Source: Bacteroidetes bacterium GWF2_40_14 | GTDB taxonomy: Bacteria; Bacteroidota; Bacteroidia; Bacteroidales; UBA932 | Direction: 5' to 3' | DNA: 46,467 bases | Assembly: GCA_001769195.1 (NCBI GenBank) | Contig: MEOK01000042.1 | Location: 1 to 46,467 of the forward strand | Program-made: the position numbers and the translations under genes | Notes under the pieces: model-generated | The model's input: only the letters and a program-made list of their open reading frames with translations | What the model was told of the DNA's origin: nothing | Database searches by the model: none | Part shown: in pieces, positions 8,786-19,300 of the stretch | Layout of the letters: the number at the start of each line of letters is the position of its first letter | Numbering within the stretch: position 1 is the first letter of the stretch

Positions 8786-10864
8786 ATGGAAAAGAACTAC
8801 AAAAGGCATCTCGTTACTGCAGCTCTTCCTTATGCAAACGGAGCTGTGCATATCGGTCACCTGGCTGGGGTTTACATACCTGCCGATATCTATGTGAGGT
8901 ACCTCCGAATGCGCGGGCAGGATGTCAAGTTTATCTGTGGTTCTGACGAACATGGCGTTCCAATTACAATAAAGGCAAAACAGCAAGGTCTCACTCCGCA
9001 GGAGGTTGTGGACAAATATCATATGATTATCAAGGACTCTTTCGAAAGACTGGGTATAAGCTTTGATATCTACTCAAGGACAAGTTCCAAAATTCACCAT
9101 AAGACAGCATCGGAGTTCTTCAGAAAACTTTATTTGGATGGCAAATTCATTGAGAAGGAGAGCGAACAGTATTACGACGAGGAGGCAAAGCAGTTTCTTG
9201 CCGACCGTTACATTGTTGGTACCTGCCCTAAGTGCGGTGCCGAGAATGCCTACGGCGACCAGTGCGAAAAGTGCGGAAGCACCCTCAGCCCTACCGAACT
9301 TATAAACCCACGCTCTGCCCTTAGCGGAAACACTCCAATAATGAAGAAGACATCTCACTGGTACCTGCCTCTTGATCAGTATGAGGAGTGGCTCAGGGAG
9401 TGGATCCTTGAGGGTCACAAGGAGTGGAAAAGCAATGTCTACGGACAGTGTAAGTCGTGGTTGGATGGTGGTCTGCAGCCCAGAGCCGTTAGCCGTGACC
9501 TTGACTGGGGTGTTCCAGTGCCGATTGAAGGTGCTGAGGGCAAGGTTCTCTATGTTTGGTTCGATGCTCCTATAGGATACATTTCCAATACAATAGAGCT
9601 TCTTCCTAATGACTGGGAGAAGTGGTGGAAGAGTGACGACACCAAGATGGTTCACTTCATTGGAAAAGATAACATCGTTTTCCACTGTATTGTTTTTCCT
9701 GCAATGCTTAAGGCTTATGGCGACGGATATATTCTTCCTGAGAATGTTCCTGCAAATGAGTTCCTTAACCTGGAGGGTAACAAGATTTCCACCTCCCGTA
9801 ACTGGGCCGTATGGCTGCACGAATATCTTGAGGAGTTTCCGGGTCAGGAGGATGTACTTCGTTATGTTCTCTGCGCCAATGCTCCTGAAACCAAGGACAA
9901 CGACTTTACATGGAAGGACTTTCAGACAAGAAACAACAGCGAACTGGTTGCAATATTCGGCAACTTCGTGAACAGGGCAGTTGTTCTTACACATAAATAC
10001 TTTGCAGGAGAGGTTCCTGCCGACATCAAGAGCGAACCTATAGACAGGGAGGTGCTTGACCAGATACCGGTAATAAAGGCCGCCATTGAGGAGAGTCTTG
10101 AGACTTTCCGTTTCCGTGAGGCACTTAAAGAGGCAATGAACCTTGCTCGTCTCGGCAACAAGTACCTTACCGAGACTGAACCCTGGAAAATCGCCAAAAC
10201 CGATATGGAGCGTGTTGCCAGCATAATGAATGTATCGCTTCAGATATGTGCCAACCTGGCCATTGCTTTTGAGCCGTTCCTGCCTCACACTACTCATAAG
10301 CTGGCCTATATGCTTAACATGAAGAACCGTAACTGGGAAGACTTTGGCTGCGACATTATTTTACAACCCGGTCATATAATAAATGAAGCCAGACTCTTGT
10401 TCGACAAAATCGAAGACTCTGCTGTGGAGGCTCAGGTTGCAAAGCTTGAAGCAACCCGCTCGCAGAACGAAACTGCCTTGGCCCCTGCTTCTGAAATTGA
10501 AGCCACAGACTCTCAACCTTCAATTGTACCTCAAAAAGATGAGTGCACATACGATGAGTTCATGAAGATGGATATCCGCACTGCAACTGTGCTTGAGGCC
10601 GAGAGGGTTCCTAAGACCGACAAACTTCTGAAGTTGACTATTGATACCGGAATTGATATCAGGACAATTGTTTCGGGTATTGCAGAATACTACTCTCCGG
10701 AGGTGATGGTAGGCAAAAAGATATGTATTCTTGCCAATCTGGCCCCGAGAAAGATTAAGGGAATAGAATCGAAAGGTATGATTCTTATGGCAAAGGAGGA
10801 GTCTGGAAATATGCGGATAGTCACACCGGGTGAGTCAATTGCAAACGGGGCTACAATCAGTTAA
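8786..10864 (+). CDS. metG: Methionine--tRNA ligase with C-terminal tRNA-binding domain
   Basis: A 692-residue class I synthetase for initiator and elongator tRNA-Met. The HIGH motif is in [10 protein letters not shown]. The zinc-binding insertion has two CxxC pairs (CPKC, CEKC), and the KMSKS-equivalent loop is KISTSRNW. An Ala/Glu/Pro-rich linker (about 545-580) leads to a C-terminal OB-fold tRNA-binding (Trbp111-like) domain from [14 protein letters not shown] to the end. The start at 8786 gives [19 protein letters not shown] and is supported by the promoter box upstream. It converges with the gene at 10890, with only 25 bases between and no clear terminator. Confidence 0.96.
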   Translation: MEKNYKRHLVTAALPYANGAVHIGHLAGVYIPADIYVRYLRMRGQDVKFICGSDEHGVPITIKAKQQGLTPQEVVDKYHMIIKDSFERLGISFDIYSRTSSKIHHKTASEFFRKLYLDGKFIEKESEQYYDEEAKQFLADRYIVGTCPKCGAENAYGDQCEKCGSTLSPTELINPRSALSGNTPIMKKTSHWYLPLDQYEEWLREWILEGHKEWKSNVYGQCKSWLDGGLQPRAVSRDLDWGVPVPIEGAEGKVLYVWFDAPIGYISNTIELLPNDWEKWWKSDDTKMVHFIGKDNIVFHCIVFPAMLKAYGDGYILPENVPANEFLNLEGNKISTSRNWAVWLHEYLEEFPGQEDVLRYVLCANAPETKDNDFTWKDFQTRNNSELVAIFGNFVNRAVVLTHKYFAGEVPADIKSEPIDREVLDQIPVIKAAIEESLETFRFREALKEAMNLARLGNKYLTETEPWKIAKTDMERVASIMNVSLQICANLAIAFEPFLPHTTHKLAYMLNMKNRNWEDFGCDIILQPGHIINEARLLFDKIEDSAVEAQVAKLEATRSQNETALAPASEIEATDSQPSIVPQKDECTYDEFMKMDIRTATVLEAERVPKTDKLLKLTIDTGIDIRTIVSGIAEYYSPEVMVGKKICILANLAPRKIKGIESKGMILMAKEESGNMRIVTPGESIANGATIS

Positions 10865-10889
10865 AGCTTTGCCAGAGTTCGCTTGCTGT

Positions 10890-11594
10890 CTAGAGTTGTT
10901 TGAGCAGCTCTCTGTCGTCACTGCTGTAAAGGAGCCACTCCCAGAACGGTTGGAGTTGGTCTTTGAATACCACCATAAGGACAATAATAGCCACAATTGC
11001 CGACAGTACAGAAAATGTCAGGATTGTCCTTTTTGCCGACTTGCTTAGTGGTTCTTTTATCTTTTTGGCTTTTATTCTTGGCATCTTAATCTTCGATTCC
11101 TTGTCGGGCTGAGGCTGGTACAATTTGTTGGTCTCCTTGTAGCTTAGCAGCTCTATTCGCCCAGGTTTGTTTAAAAGCTTCACATTTATCGGTTCCAGTC
11201 CGTACGCTTCCGGGTATATGAAGAGATCTTTGTCGGCAACAAAGAAATAGTCCCGTTGGTCAGTTGCCCGCATTGTGCCAAAATCCGGAATCTTTATGCT
11301 CTTTTTAATGTTGAGTTCATTGACGAACTCTTTCATGAATGCCTGAATCTTCTCCTTTGCTGTTCTGAAATCTGTGTTGATTTCTATCGCATAGGAATTT
11401 TCCAACAGTTCGTCGTTCCAGACTTCGCTTGTTCTGAAGAGTACTCTTCTGAAAGGGGGGTGAATCACCAGTGCTCTGTCTGAAAAGACCGATGGAGCCA
11501 GTTCTGCAATAAAACTGCCCATTCCCGGCAGGGAAACTCTGTCGTGGGTGAGTAAAAGCTCTCTTAAAAGTTTGGAAAGAGTGATTAAATCCAT
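10890..11594 (-). CDS. HU-CCDC81-like DNA-binding-fold protein with one membrane helix
   Basis: A 234-residue protein. Residues 1-80 (LSKLLRELLLTHDRVSLPGMGSF, then VIHPPFRRVLF) and 85-150 (KKSIKIPDFGTMRAT) each resemble the HU/IHF-like half-domains annotated HU-CCDC81 in Bacteroidota. A basic linker (IKAKKIKEPLSKSAKR) precedes one hydrophobic helix at about 190-210 and a short tail. Family members often end in a periplasmic SPOR domain that binds denuded peptidoglycan; none is visible here. Role unknown; a link between envelope and chromosome or division is suggested only by the usual architecture. Confidence 0.7.
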   Translation of the reverse strand: MDLITLSKLLRELLLTHDRVSLPGMGSFIAELAPSVFSDRALVIHPPFRRVLFRTSEVWNDELLENSYAIEINTDFRTAKEKIQAFMKEFVNELNIKKSIKIPDFGTMRATDQRDYFFVADKDLFIYPEAYGLEPINVKLLNKPGRIELLSYKETNKLYQPQPDKESKIKMPRIKAKKIKEPLSKSAKRTILTFSVLSAIVAIIVLMVVFKDQLQPFWEWLLYSSDDRELLKQL

Positions 11595-11616
11595 AATTTA
11601 TCGCTGGGTTGTAGCG

Positions 11617-11624
11617 CAAAGTTA
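11617..11624 (-). promoter_or_regulatory. Putative -7 box for the HU-like gene (TAACTTTG)
   Basis: On the minus strand this matches TAnnTTTG, 22 bases upstream of the ATG at 11594. A CAAA at 11636 is too close to serve as a normally spaced -33 element, so support is weak. Confidence 0.35.
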
Positions 11625-11642
11625 AAAAATCTATTCAAAAGA

Positions 11643-11674
11643 TTTGCAGTTTTATAATTTTCCGCTTACATTTG
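11643..11674 (+). promoter_or_regulatory. Promoter of tRNA-Asn (TTTG-N20-TACATTTG)
   Basis: TTTG at 11643-11646 and TACATTTG at 11667-11674 are separated by 20 bases, an exact match to the Bacteroidota primary-sigma consensus. The tRNA begins 21 bases downstream. This is the best-formed promoter I found in the window. Confidence 0.75.
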
Positions 11675-11695
11675 CACTCCCAAGACGGGAAAAAT

Positions 11696-11769
11696 TCCTT
11701 GTTAGCTCAGTTGGTTAGAGCACCTGACTGTTAATCAGGGGGTCCTAGGTTCAAGTCCTAGACAAGGAG
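11696..11769 (+). tRNA. tRNA-Asn (anticodon GTT)
   Basis: A 74-base cloverleaf. The acceptor stem TCCTTGT pairs with ACAAGGA (11762-11768) and is followed by discriminator G. The D arm contains TAGCTCAGTTGGTTAGAGC. The anticodon stem cctga/tcagg holds loop CTGTTAA, so the anticodon is GTT. The T arm has GGTTCAAGTCC. The 3' CCA is not encoded. Confidence 0.97.
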
Positions 11770-11781
11770 CAAAAAAACTGT

Positions 11782-11814
11782 AAACCGTATCTATTTTTTA
11801 GTTGCGGTTTTTTT
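11782..11814 (+). terminator. Weak intrinsic terminator after tRNA-Asn
   Basis: AAACCG (11782-11787) pairs with CGGTTT (11805-11810) across a 17-base loop, followed by a T-run. The stem is short, so this is tentative. Confidence 0.4.
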
Positions 11815-12011
11815 GTTCACATCCTACACATCTTACACATCCAAAAATTTGCAGCGCAAAAAACTCCCTTGAAGTTTCCACATTAGCAGGTACGCCATAG
11901 TTTTATTTTTACATCTATCGCATTATTAAGTTGTTACCACAAACTGCGGCTGTGTCTCCAACAAAATCAGTAATTCTTTGTTAAATACATATCATTTCAA
12001 AAAACCTTACA

Positions 12012-12830
12012 ATGTCTATTCTAAACGAAAACTACACACTATACAATGGCGTCAGCATTCCAAAAATTGGTTTTGGCACGTGGCAAATCCCTAATGAACA
12101 AGCTTTCACGTCAGTTACAGATGCATTAAGAGCCGGTTACCGGCACATCGATACTGCTCTGGCCTACGACAACGAAGAGGGCGTCGGAAGAGCTATAAGA
12201 GAATCCGGTCTCAGGAGAGAGGAGGTTTTTATTACAAGCAAGCTGCCTGCAGAAATCAAAGGATATGACAAAGCATTGGAAGCATTTGAGAGAACATTTA
12301 GGAATCTCGGCACACTTCCTGACTTGTATCTGATTCATGCTCCCTGGCCATGGGCCGACAAGGGAGGTGATTATAACGCTCAGAATGTGCAATCATGGAA
12401 GGCATTTGAGAAGTTGTACAACAATGGAAGGATAAGGGCAATAGGAGTATCAAACTTTAGCCCTGCCAACATACAGGCTCTGCTGGACAATTGTGAGATT
12501 GTACCCATGGCAAACCAGATTGCTTTCCATGTCGGTCGCACCCAGGAGGAGTATGTAGCTTTTTGCAACAAGCATAATATTCTTGTGGAGGCATATTCTC
12601 CGTTGGCAACCGGGCGGGCACTTGGCGACAAACAACTTAACAAAATTGCACAATCATATGGCGTTTCAGTTGCTCAGCTTCTTATTCGTTTCGCATTGCA
12701 AAGAGGAACACTTCCACTACCAAAAACGACTACGTTTGAGCGGATGGTTGAGAACACTCAAATAGAAAAATTCAGTATCTCCACCAGTGATATGGAAATA
12801 CTGAATTCAATAAAATCGGAATACAGGTAA
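12012..12830 (+). CDS. Aldo/keto reductase
   Basis: A 272-residue NAD(P)H-dependent oxidoreductase of the AKR superfamily, (beta/alpha)8 barrel, cytosolic. The catalytic tetrad is visible: D47 and Y52 (RHIDTALAYDNE), K77 (FITSKL) and H109 (YLIHAPWP). The family signature IRAIGVSNFSP and the C-terminal cofactor segment ending in LPLPKTT are present. Length and closest resemblance fit 2,5-diketo-gluconate reductase-like (AKR5-type) enzymes, but the substrate cannot be told. It stands alone, converging on the thioredoxin-like gene at 12855. Confidence 0.9.
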   Translation: MSILNENYTLYNGVSIPKIGFGTWQIPNEQAFTSVTDALRAGYRHIDTALAYDNEEGVGRAIRESGLRREEVFITSKLPAEIKGYDKALEAFERTFRNLGTLPDLYLIHAPWPWADKGGDYNAQNVQSWKAFEKLYNNGRIRAIGVSNFSPANIQALLDNCEIVPMANQIAFHVGRTQEEYVAFCNKHNILVEAYSPLATGRALGDKQLNKIAQSYGVSVAQLLIRFALQRGTLPLPKTTTFERMVENTQIEKFSISTSDMEILNSIKSEYR

Positions 12831-12854
12831 TTAATTTTTCTTTGTTTGTAACTC

Positions 12855-13361
12855 TTATTTGTACTTCTCAATAAGGTCTCCGACAACCTTCTCTGTAAGC
12901 TCATAGTTTTCCAATGAAGGAAAACCCTCCCAACGGACAATACCCTTAGGGTCAATCAGTATACAATGAGGTATTCCTTTCACCTCAAGAATTCCGGATG
13001 TCGTTCCTTTCGTGTCGATTGCACTTGAGTATTCAATCAATGGCTCTTTAAATGCAAGCACCTTCTCAGCCAGCTCCTTGGAAATCCCGATAACTACAAG
13101 CTTTCCTGCAAATTTTTTCTGAAAACTGTTCAGTTCCGGAATGGCCTTTCTGCAAGGTCCGCACCAAGTTGCCCAAAAGTCGATCAATACAAACTTTCCT
13201 GTAGTTTCCGGCTTTGCCGATAACCACTGTTCAACCACTAATTCAGGAGCTTTTTCATTTAAAAAGGATTTTGCCCATAGTTTTTTCTCTCCGTTGGATT
13301 CCTGTGCATATATGCCTGAAATTGAAAAACAGAGCACTAATAACAGTAATAATTTTTTCAT
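12855..13361 (-). CDS. TlpA-like periplasmic thioredoxin-fold protein
   Basis: A 168-residue exported thioredoxin-fold protein. A signal peptide ends near IYAQ (residue 20). The redox motif WCGPC has cysteines at 67 and 70 (DFWATWCGPCRKAIPEL), and the cis-proline region is KGIPHCILID. The TlpA/ResA-like insertion is present. Probably reduces disulfides in the periplasm. It has its own promoter-like box and lies 72 bases downstream of another thioredoxin-like gene in the same orientation. Both are divergent from the ECF/SusCD locus. Confidence 0.85.
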   Translation of the reverse strand: MKKLLLLLVLCFSISGIYAQESNGEKKLWAKSFLNEKAPELVVEQWLSAKPETTGKFVLIDFWATWCGPCRKAIPELNSFQKKFAGKLVVIGISKELAEKVLAFKEPLIEYSSAIDTKGTTSGILEVKGIPHCILIDPKGIVRWEGFPSLENYELTEKVVGDLIEKYK

Positions 13362-13404
13362 GTAAATCGATTTTTATTTGATTTAATACTATTTTATGAT
13401 GCCC

Positions 13405-13412
13405 CAAATGTA
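13405..13412 (-). promoter_or_regulatory. Putative -7 box for the TlpA-like gene (TACATTTG)
   Basis: Minus-strand TACATTTG, matching TAnnTTTG, 43 bases upstream of the ATG at 13361. Confidence 0.45.
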
Positions 13413-13433
13413 GCAAAATATCGGCTCACATAC

Positions 13434-14519
13434 TTAATTTGAAAGCCTTTTAATATTTGCAGATATCTGCTCTGACTGCTTTTTTAAGTACTCCTGTTTA
13501 GCTTTGAAATATTCAAGAACCTTATCCTTAGGTAATCCATTAACTGAAGTAAGGAGTCTCTCAATAGTGTTTCTATTATTCTCACCCATTCTCATAATAT
13601 CGTCAACCTTAAGAATACCTGCAACACCATCCATGTCGTTTTCTCCATAAAATCTGGCTGCATTTACAAAATATGATGCAGTCTCATCATTTCCAGAGAG
13701 TAGATTGAGATAATTAACTTGGTCCATAATCGCATTGTGGTCGGCTTCTTTAATTTTGCCTGAAGTATAGTTCCCTATTAAATTTTTAATGGCACTACAG
13801 ATAGCAATGTCAACCCTCTCCTTATAAGCTATCTTGTCTGCAAGTGGTTTCTCAGCTAGCACCATTTTAAAAACATTTGAATTTGCATTTTGTAGTGAAT
13901 GAGAGAGATAAGGCCACATTTTATCGGAATACTTCTCCCTTGGGGGCATTATTGAAAAAATCTCTTCTATAAAAATATCAGCTTCTTTATTAAGGGATGA
14001 TGCTTTAAGAGCCTCAAGATAAGTAATCGCATTCTCCATATTTTTGTATGATTCAAATTTTGCCTTTAAAGCTTTTGGATTATTTGCCGGATCCATCGCT
14101 TTTTTTGTCTTCTCAATAAACGTATCAGCATCTCCCATGCCCACTATTCTGTTTATCTCGTTTCCATCAGCATCCAGAATTAAAAAAGTAGGATAGGCAC
14201 TTATTTCATACTTTTTGGCAAGTTCTATTCCCTCGCCCTTTTCCATGTCCATTTTTATATTAACAAAATTGGTATTGTAAAACTTACCTACTAGTTCTTG
14301 AGGGAAAATCTTTTCCGACATATACTTGCACGGACCGCACCATGTTGTATAGCAGTCCATGAAGATTATTTTCGGCCCTTTTTTGTTGTTTTTTGCCTTT
14401 GCCAGCGCCTGAGCAAATGCTCCCTCCTCAAAGAGAACACCGGGGTTTTGCGCCTTATTCTGTGCAATGAAAGTCACAGACATCATAAGGCATAGAATTA
14501 CGGTTCCAAATCTTTTCAT
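13434..14519 (-). CDS. Exported thioredoxin-domain protein with helical C-terminal region
   Basis: 361 residues. A signal peptide (about 1-23, ending near KAQN) is followed by a thioredoxin domain (about 28-140) with redox motif CGPC at 61-64 (CYTTWCGPCKYMSE) and cis-proline in SAYPTFLILDADG. The remaining 220 residues are mostly helical and hydrophilic with no motif I recognise; such tails occur in Bacteroidota thioredoxin-family proteins. Probably periplasmic. It is transcribed away from the sigma gene at 14705, sharing a 185-base intergenic region in which I saw no clear promoter box. Confidence 0.8.
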   Translation of the reverse strand: MKRFGTVILCLMMSVTFIAQNKAQNPGVLFEEGAFAQALAKAKNNKKGPKIIFMDCYTTWCGPCKYMSEKIFPQELVGKFYNTNFVNIKMDMEKGEGIELAKKYEISAYPTFLILDADGNEINRIVGMGDADTFIEKTKKAMDPANNPKALKAKFESYKNMENAITYLEALKASSLNKEADIFIEEIFSIMPPREKYSDKMWPYLSHSLQNANSNVFKMVLAEKPLADKIAYKERVDIAICSAIKNLIGNYTSGKIKEADHNAIMDQVNYLNLLSGNDETASYFVNAARFYGENDMDGVAGILKVDDIMRMGENNRNTIERLLTSVNGLPKDKVLEYFKAKQEYLKKQSEQISANIKRLSN

Positions 14520-14704
14520 TATGAATATTATTTTTGATTAATAAACAATATACAACTTACAGAGCTTTTCCCACATTTTGTGCATTCGGTATGAAGTTCA
14601 AAATACACAAATAAAATTGATTTTTGAATGTGGTTTATCCGTACTTCGTTGTATATTTACAGATGAGATTATCCGAAATTTAGTCTTAAACTCTTGACTT
14701 AAAT

Positions 14705-15268
14705 ATGAGATCTGATGAAGATATATTTTTCAATCAGCTTTATCTAAAGTACTACCCTAAGATACAGCATGTTGCTTATTCTTATCTCTTCGATATGGAA
14801 TCTGCCAAAGGTGTAGCTCAGGAGGTGTTCCTCAAACTTTGGGATAAACGAGAGATTATTGATCCTGAAAAAGGGGTATACGGCTATCTTTTAATTACAA
14901 CTAAAAATCTATGTATTAATATATTAAAAAGAAGAGTAACTGAAAAAAAATTCATGGATTTCAGTAATTACAAATTACAGGCAGAGATAAATATGCTCTC
15001 TTTATCTAACAATACCTCAGGAAAATTGATAGAGAAGGAGATTTCAACTCTTCTGGATAATGCTATTAAAGTGATGCCAGACAAAGTTCGCTCAACTTTT
15101 ATATTGAGCAGATCGGGCAAGTTGAAACAAAAAGAGATAGCAGATTTACAAGGCGTCTCACTCCGAACAGTTGAAACCAGATTAAAAACTGCCATGGAAA
15201 TTTTAAAAAAGGCATTCAAGGATTATTTTATATGGTTTATAAGTTTCTTTGCGGAATTATTTGGTTAA
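14705..15268 (+). CDS. ECF-type RNA polymerase sigma factor (SusCD locus)
   Basis: 187 residues. Region 2 spans about 8-80 (LYLKYYPKIQHVAYSYLFD, EVFLKLWDKRE) and region 4 about 115-175 (MPDKVRSTFILSRSGKLKQK, then the helix-turn-helix IADLQGVSLRTVETRLKTA). It should direct transcription of the SusC/SusD genes downstream when released by the FecR-type anti-sigma factor encoded next. The last 15 residues (DYFIWFISFFAELFG) are strongly hydrophobic and aromatic, unusual for a soluble sigma factor and perhaps a membrane or FecR contact. Confidence 0.93.
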   Translation: MRSDEDIFFNQLYLKYYPKIQHVAYSYLFDMESAKGVAQEVFLKLWDKREIIDPEKGVYGYLLITTKNLCINILKRRVTEKKFMDFSNYKLQAEINMLSLSNNTSGKLIEKEISTLLDNAIKVMPDKVRSTFILSRSGKLKQKEIADLQGVSLRTVETRLKTAMEILKKAFKDYFIWFISFFAELFG

Positions 15269-15303
15269 ATTGTATTTATTGTAAATAACTTACTTACCCT
15301 GAA

Positions 15304-16326
15304 ATGAAAATGGATGAAGAAATAATAATAAGAGTCATCAGAGGTGAAGCCACTCAGAAAGAGAACATGAGAATGCTTGATTGGATTAGAGAGTCGGATG
15401 ATAATCTAAAGGAATTCTCTGAACTAAAGATGATATGGACCTTATCGTCTACTCCTGATGAGATGGCACGGGAGGAAGATCTGATAAACTTCAAAAAGGT
15501 TATTTCGGCAAGATCTGCATTCTCAGTAAAAGATCGTAAATTCTGGTATGGATTTGCCACTGCAGTCTCTGCCGCAATTGTAATTTTATTTGTTGGATTC
15601 TTCTCTGGAATACTTGGTTTTAAAGATAGTATTTCTACCGACAAAAAAGAGTTAGCAAATCTTACCGCCGTTAACCAAAGGTATATGTATACCGACAAAG
15701 GAGTTAAAGGCAAGGTAGTTTTACCTGACGGATCAGTTGTATTGCTTAATTCCGGTTCAACTATAAAATATCCTGACAAATTCACTGGCTCAGCAAGAGA
15801 GGTTGAATTGTCGGGAGAGGGTTATTTCGATGTTGTAAAAGATTCTCTTAATCCTATGATTGTCACCACTATCAAAGGCATAAAAGTAAAGGTTCTGGGA
15901 ACAAAATTTCTCTTAAAATCATATGACAACGACAGTGAAACAAAGGCCATTCTTTATAGCGGCAAAATCAATCTAACGGCAGAAGCGGGGAAAAACAGAG
16001 AAGAGCAATCAATTATTATGAGCCCTAACGACTGTGTTGTCGTTCCTGCAGAGGGAGAACTTCTTGTTACAAAAACCAGGAAAGAGGGGAATGACGATGC
16101 GTGGATGAGAGGAGAACTTATTTTTACCAACACGCCTATGCCTGAGGTTTTGAAAATTCTGGAAAGGTGGTATGGAAAGACATTTGTGGTCAACAACAAG
16201 TCACTGAATGGCTTTGATCTGAACGCCTCGTTCAAGAATGAATCGTTAATACAGATTCTGGGAATTATTGAATTTTGTACTAGTGTGAAATACAGAATTG
16301 ATGAGGACAAAGTAATTTTCTATTAA
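15304..16326 (+). CDS. FecR-type anti-sigma factor
   Basis: 340 residues. A cytoplasmic N-terminal helical sigma-binding region is followed by one membrane helix at about 82-105 (FATAVSAAIVILFVGFFSGIL). The periplasmic FecR domain (GVKGKVVLPDGSVVLLNSGST, then LSGEGYFDV and VLGTKFLLKSY) leads to a C-terminal DUF4974 domain (LEIRWYGK-like, here LERWYGKTFVVNNK). It would pass a signal from the STN domain of the SusC-type transporter downstream to the ECF sigma factor upstream. It starts 35 bases after the sigma gene; ATG codons at 15304 and 15310 are both possible. Confidence 0.92.
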   Translation: MKMDEEIIIRVIRGEATQKENMRMLDWIRESDDNLKEFSELKMIWTLSSTPDEMAREEDLINFKKVISARSAFSVKDRKFWYGFATAVSAAIVILFVGFFSGILGFKDSISTDKKELANLTAVNQRYMYTDKGVKGKVVLPDGSVVLLNSGSTIKYPDKFTGSAREVELSGEGYFDVVKDSLNPMIVTTIKGIKVKVLGTKFLLKSYDNDSETKAILYSGKINLTAEAGKNREEQSIIMSPNDCVVVPAEGELLVTKTRKEGNDDAWMRGELIFTNTPMPEVLKILERWYGKTFVVNNKSLNGFDLNASFKNESLIQILGIIEFCTSVKYRIDEDKVIFY

Positions 16327-16383
16327 AAAATGTGGTTTTATACATACATGTTTGTATTTAATGAAACCACAATTAAAACTTAT

Positions 16384-19300
16384 ATGAACAACAGAATTTT
16401 GTCAAATTGGAGAATAGTGGTAACCATATTCTCTTTTTTGTTATTGATGGCTCCTTCCGGAGCATTCGCACAAAAAATCTCATTGAATTTCAAAGACGTA
16501 CCATTAAAGGTAGTCTTGAACAAGATCAGCGAGGTAACCAGCTACAGATTTGTATACACAAGTAAGCTGGATGTAGATAAAATAATTGTATCCGCCAACT
16601 TTAAAGAGGTTGATGTAAACAAGGTGATGTCTGAACTTTTTTCTTCAAACAACATCTCTTATTCTATCAAAGGGAAACAGGTTGCACTTGCCCCATTAAA
16701 GGTTGCAGGAGAGAATCAGGCTCCTTCATATGAAAAGCAGAAGCCCCGTGTAGATGAAAAAGAGAGTGTCACGGTTCAGGGAATTGTTACTGATGGAACC
16801 GGACTGGGACTGCCGGGAGCAAGTGTAAAATCGGTTACCAGTAACAAATTTGCAATTACAGACTTGGAAGGAAAGTACACAATCAATACTTATCCCGACG
16901 ACATCCTTGTTTTCTACTCTCTGGGAATGAAGGAACAGAAAGTATCTGTAAACAGAAGAAGCGTGTTAAACATATTGCTGGAAGCAGATGTGGTTAAACT
17001 TTCCGATGTTATTGTAACAGGATATCAGACATTGTCAAAAGAGCGCTCAACAGGGTCATATTCAACAATTACTTCGGAATCCTTAAGCAATAAGCTTCAA
17101 CCATCATTTCAAAGTATGCTGGAAGGAGAGAATGCAGGTGTTACAATATCAAAAAGCGGAAGTATTGTAATTAGAGGATTATCAACAATAATGGGAGTAA
17201 AAACCCCTTTAATTGTTGTGGATGGCTATCCTTTGATTGGAAACGGAATGGACATAGAATCGGTAAATCCAGATAATGTAGAGAATATAACTATTCTAAA
17301 AGATGCTGTTGCGGCATCGATATACGGCGCAAGAGCTTCTAACGGTGTAATTGTGATAACAACAAAAAAAGCCCAAACAGGCAAAGTCTCTGCCTCATAT
17401 AAAGGAACTTACGGAATTACACAAAAACTTAAATTTGCTTCTCTTAACTATGCTCCTGTTAGTGATTATATTGATGCAGAAATTGATCTTTTTAATCAAA
17501 ACCCCACATCATATTTAACTTCTTACAATTCATGGAATACTTTAACAGATGTACAATATCTTTTACTAGCAAAAAGCCAATCATGGATGAGTGCAACTGA
17601 AGCAGATTCTAAAATTGAATTGCTTAGAAAAAATGATGCTTTGAAGGAAATTGAAAAATATATGCTTAAATCTGAAAGATCCCAACAGCATAGTATCAGC
17701 ATTTCTGGTGGAACAGAGAAAAACCTTTTTAATGCTTCATTAAAACTTAATAATGAATCAGGTAATCTGGACAATAACACAAATTCAAGATTTATAGCAG
17801 ACATAAATAATATATGGAAACCCACTAAATGGTTCACTTTTAAATTTCTTTCTAATATTAACTACACTAAATCTGTTTCATCGGGCGAAAACTTTTATGG
17901 GTTCAGAATTAATCCATATACAGACCTTTATACAGACTCAGGCGAACCAATATTATATAATCCTGCAGGACAGCGACGGATTCCAGAATATGATAAATAC
18001 TCTCTAATGAAATCAATGTTGTATCATCCATCTGAAGAGCTATATTTACAATACACAAATAATCAAAATTTGCAAATAAGAGTTGGAGGCGATGTCACAT
18101 TAAAAATTTCTGATGAGATCTCAGTTTCTGGAGGGGGTTCATGGGTTAAGGGAATGGACAATACCAAAACAGTTAAGTTAGGTGAGTCATATTTGATGAG
18201 ATCTGCTTACAACGATGGAGCATCAAGAACCAGTAGCGTTAAAAGATACATTCCAGACGGGGGTAAACTCGATGGGTCTAGAGGAAGTCTTGAAACTTGG
18301 GTTATGAGAGGGCAGATAAATTTCCAGAAGTCATTAGATAATAATAAACACAGAATAACTGCTATGGTTGGCTCTGAGATTAGTAAAGACACATATGAAA
18401 CGATGACTTTACCAACATATCTGGGCTATAATCCTATCTCTGCAAGCGTTAACACCGGCTTTGATCCATATGAGTATAATAAAAATACAAATAATATTAA
18501 GGGCGATATGTTATTTCAAAAAGCTCCAGCTAATTTAGGCAGTATAACTTATGGCGGTTCTATAACTGTAAGAGACAGTCGATTTGCCGGATGGTATGCA
18601 AATGGATCTTATGAGCTAAATAATAAATATATCATAAGCGGGAGTGCCAGACTTGATCTTACAAATTTCTTCGGAACTGATCCAAAATACAGATATAAAC
18701 CAACCTGGTCAATTGGAGGTACGTATAAACTATCAGAGGAAGAGTTTTTCAAATCTTATAAACATATTGTAAACAGAATGAATTTAAGAGGATCATATGG
18801 AGTAAACGGTAATATATCTTTAAACCATTTCCCATATTTAGTATTAAGCGTAGGCTCTTATAATTTGAATACAAATGGAATATCATATGGAATATCAAGT
18901 TTCCCTAATAACCAACTAAGATGGGAGAAAACCCAGATTATCAATCTGGGAGCAGATTTCTCATTTCTGAATGATAAGATTAGAGTAACTGCTGAATATT
19001 ATTCAAAAAGAAGCTCAGACCTAATTGCGTCAGACCTGGTAGATTACACAACAGGAGCATATACATTATATCAAAATATTGGATCGGTATTAAACAGAGG
19101 ATATGAATTAACAGTTGCAGGAGATATCTCATCAACAGATAATTTCAAGTGGAATTCTGAATTTATTTTAAGTGCCAATAACAGCAAGCTTCTGACATAT
19201 AACGCAAATCTGACAAGCATTCTGAATTATACTACAACTTCTGGTTCTCTGGTTGCAAATTATCCGTTATATGGAATTTGGGCAATAAGGTATGCTGGTC

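Noticed and set aside
9074-10297. A 407-codon open frame on the minus strand inside metG
   Set aside because: It is fully antisense to a clearly functional metG, has no domain or signal that I recognise, and looks like a codon-bias shadow.
11819-11845. Three imperfect 9-base units (ACATCCTAC-like) after tRNA-Asn, considered as an integration site
   Set aside because: Too short and imperfect. No copy of the tRNA 3' end was found downstream, and no integrase is present.
11867-11884. An 18-base stretch that, reverse-complemented, nearly matches 420-438
   Set aside because: It requires a one-base gap, and a match of this quality is expected by chance in a window of this size.
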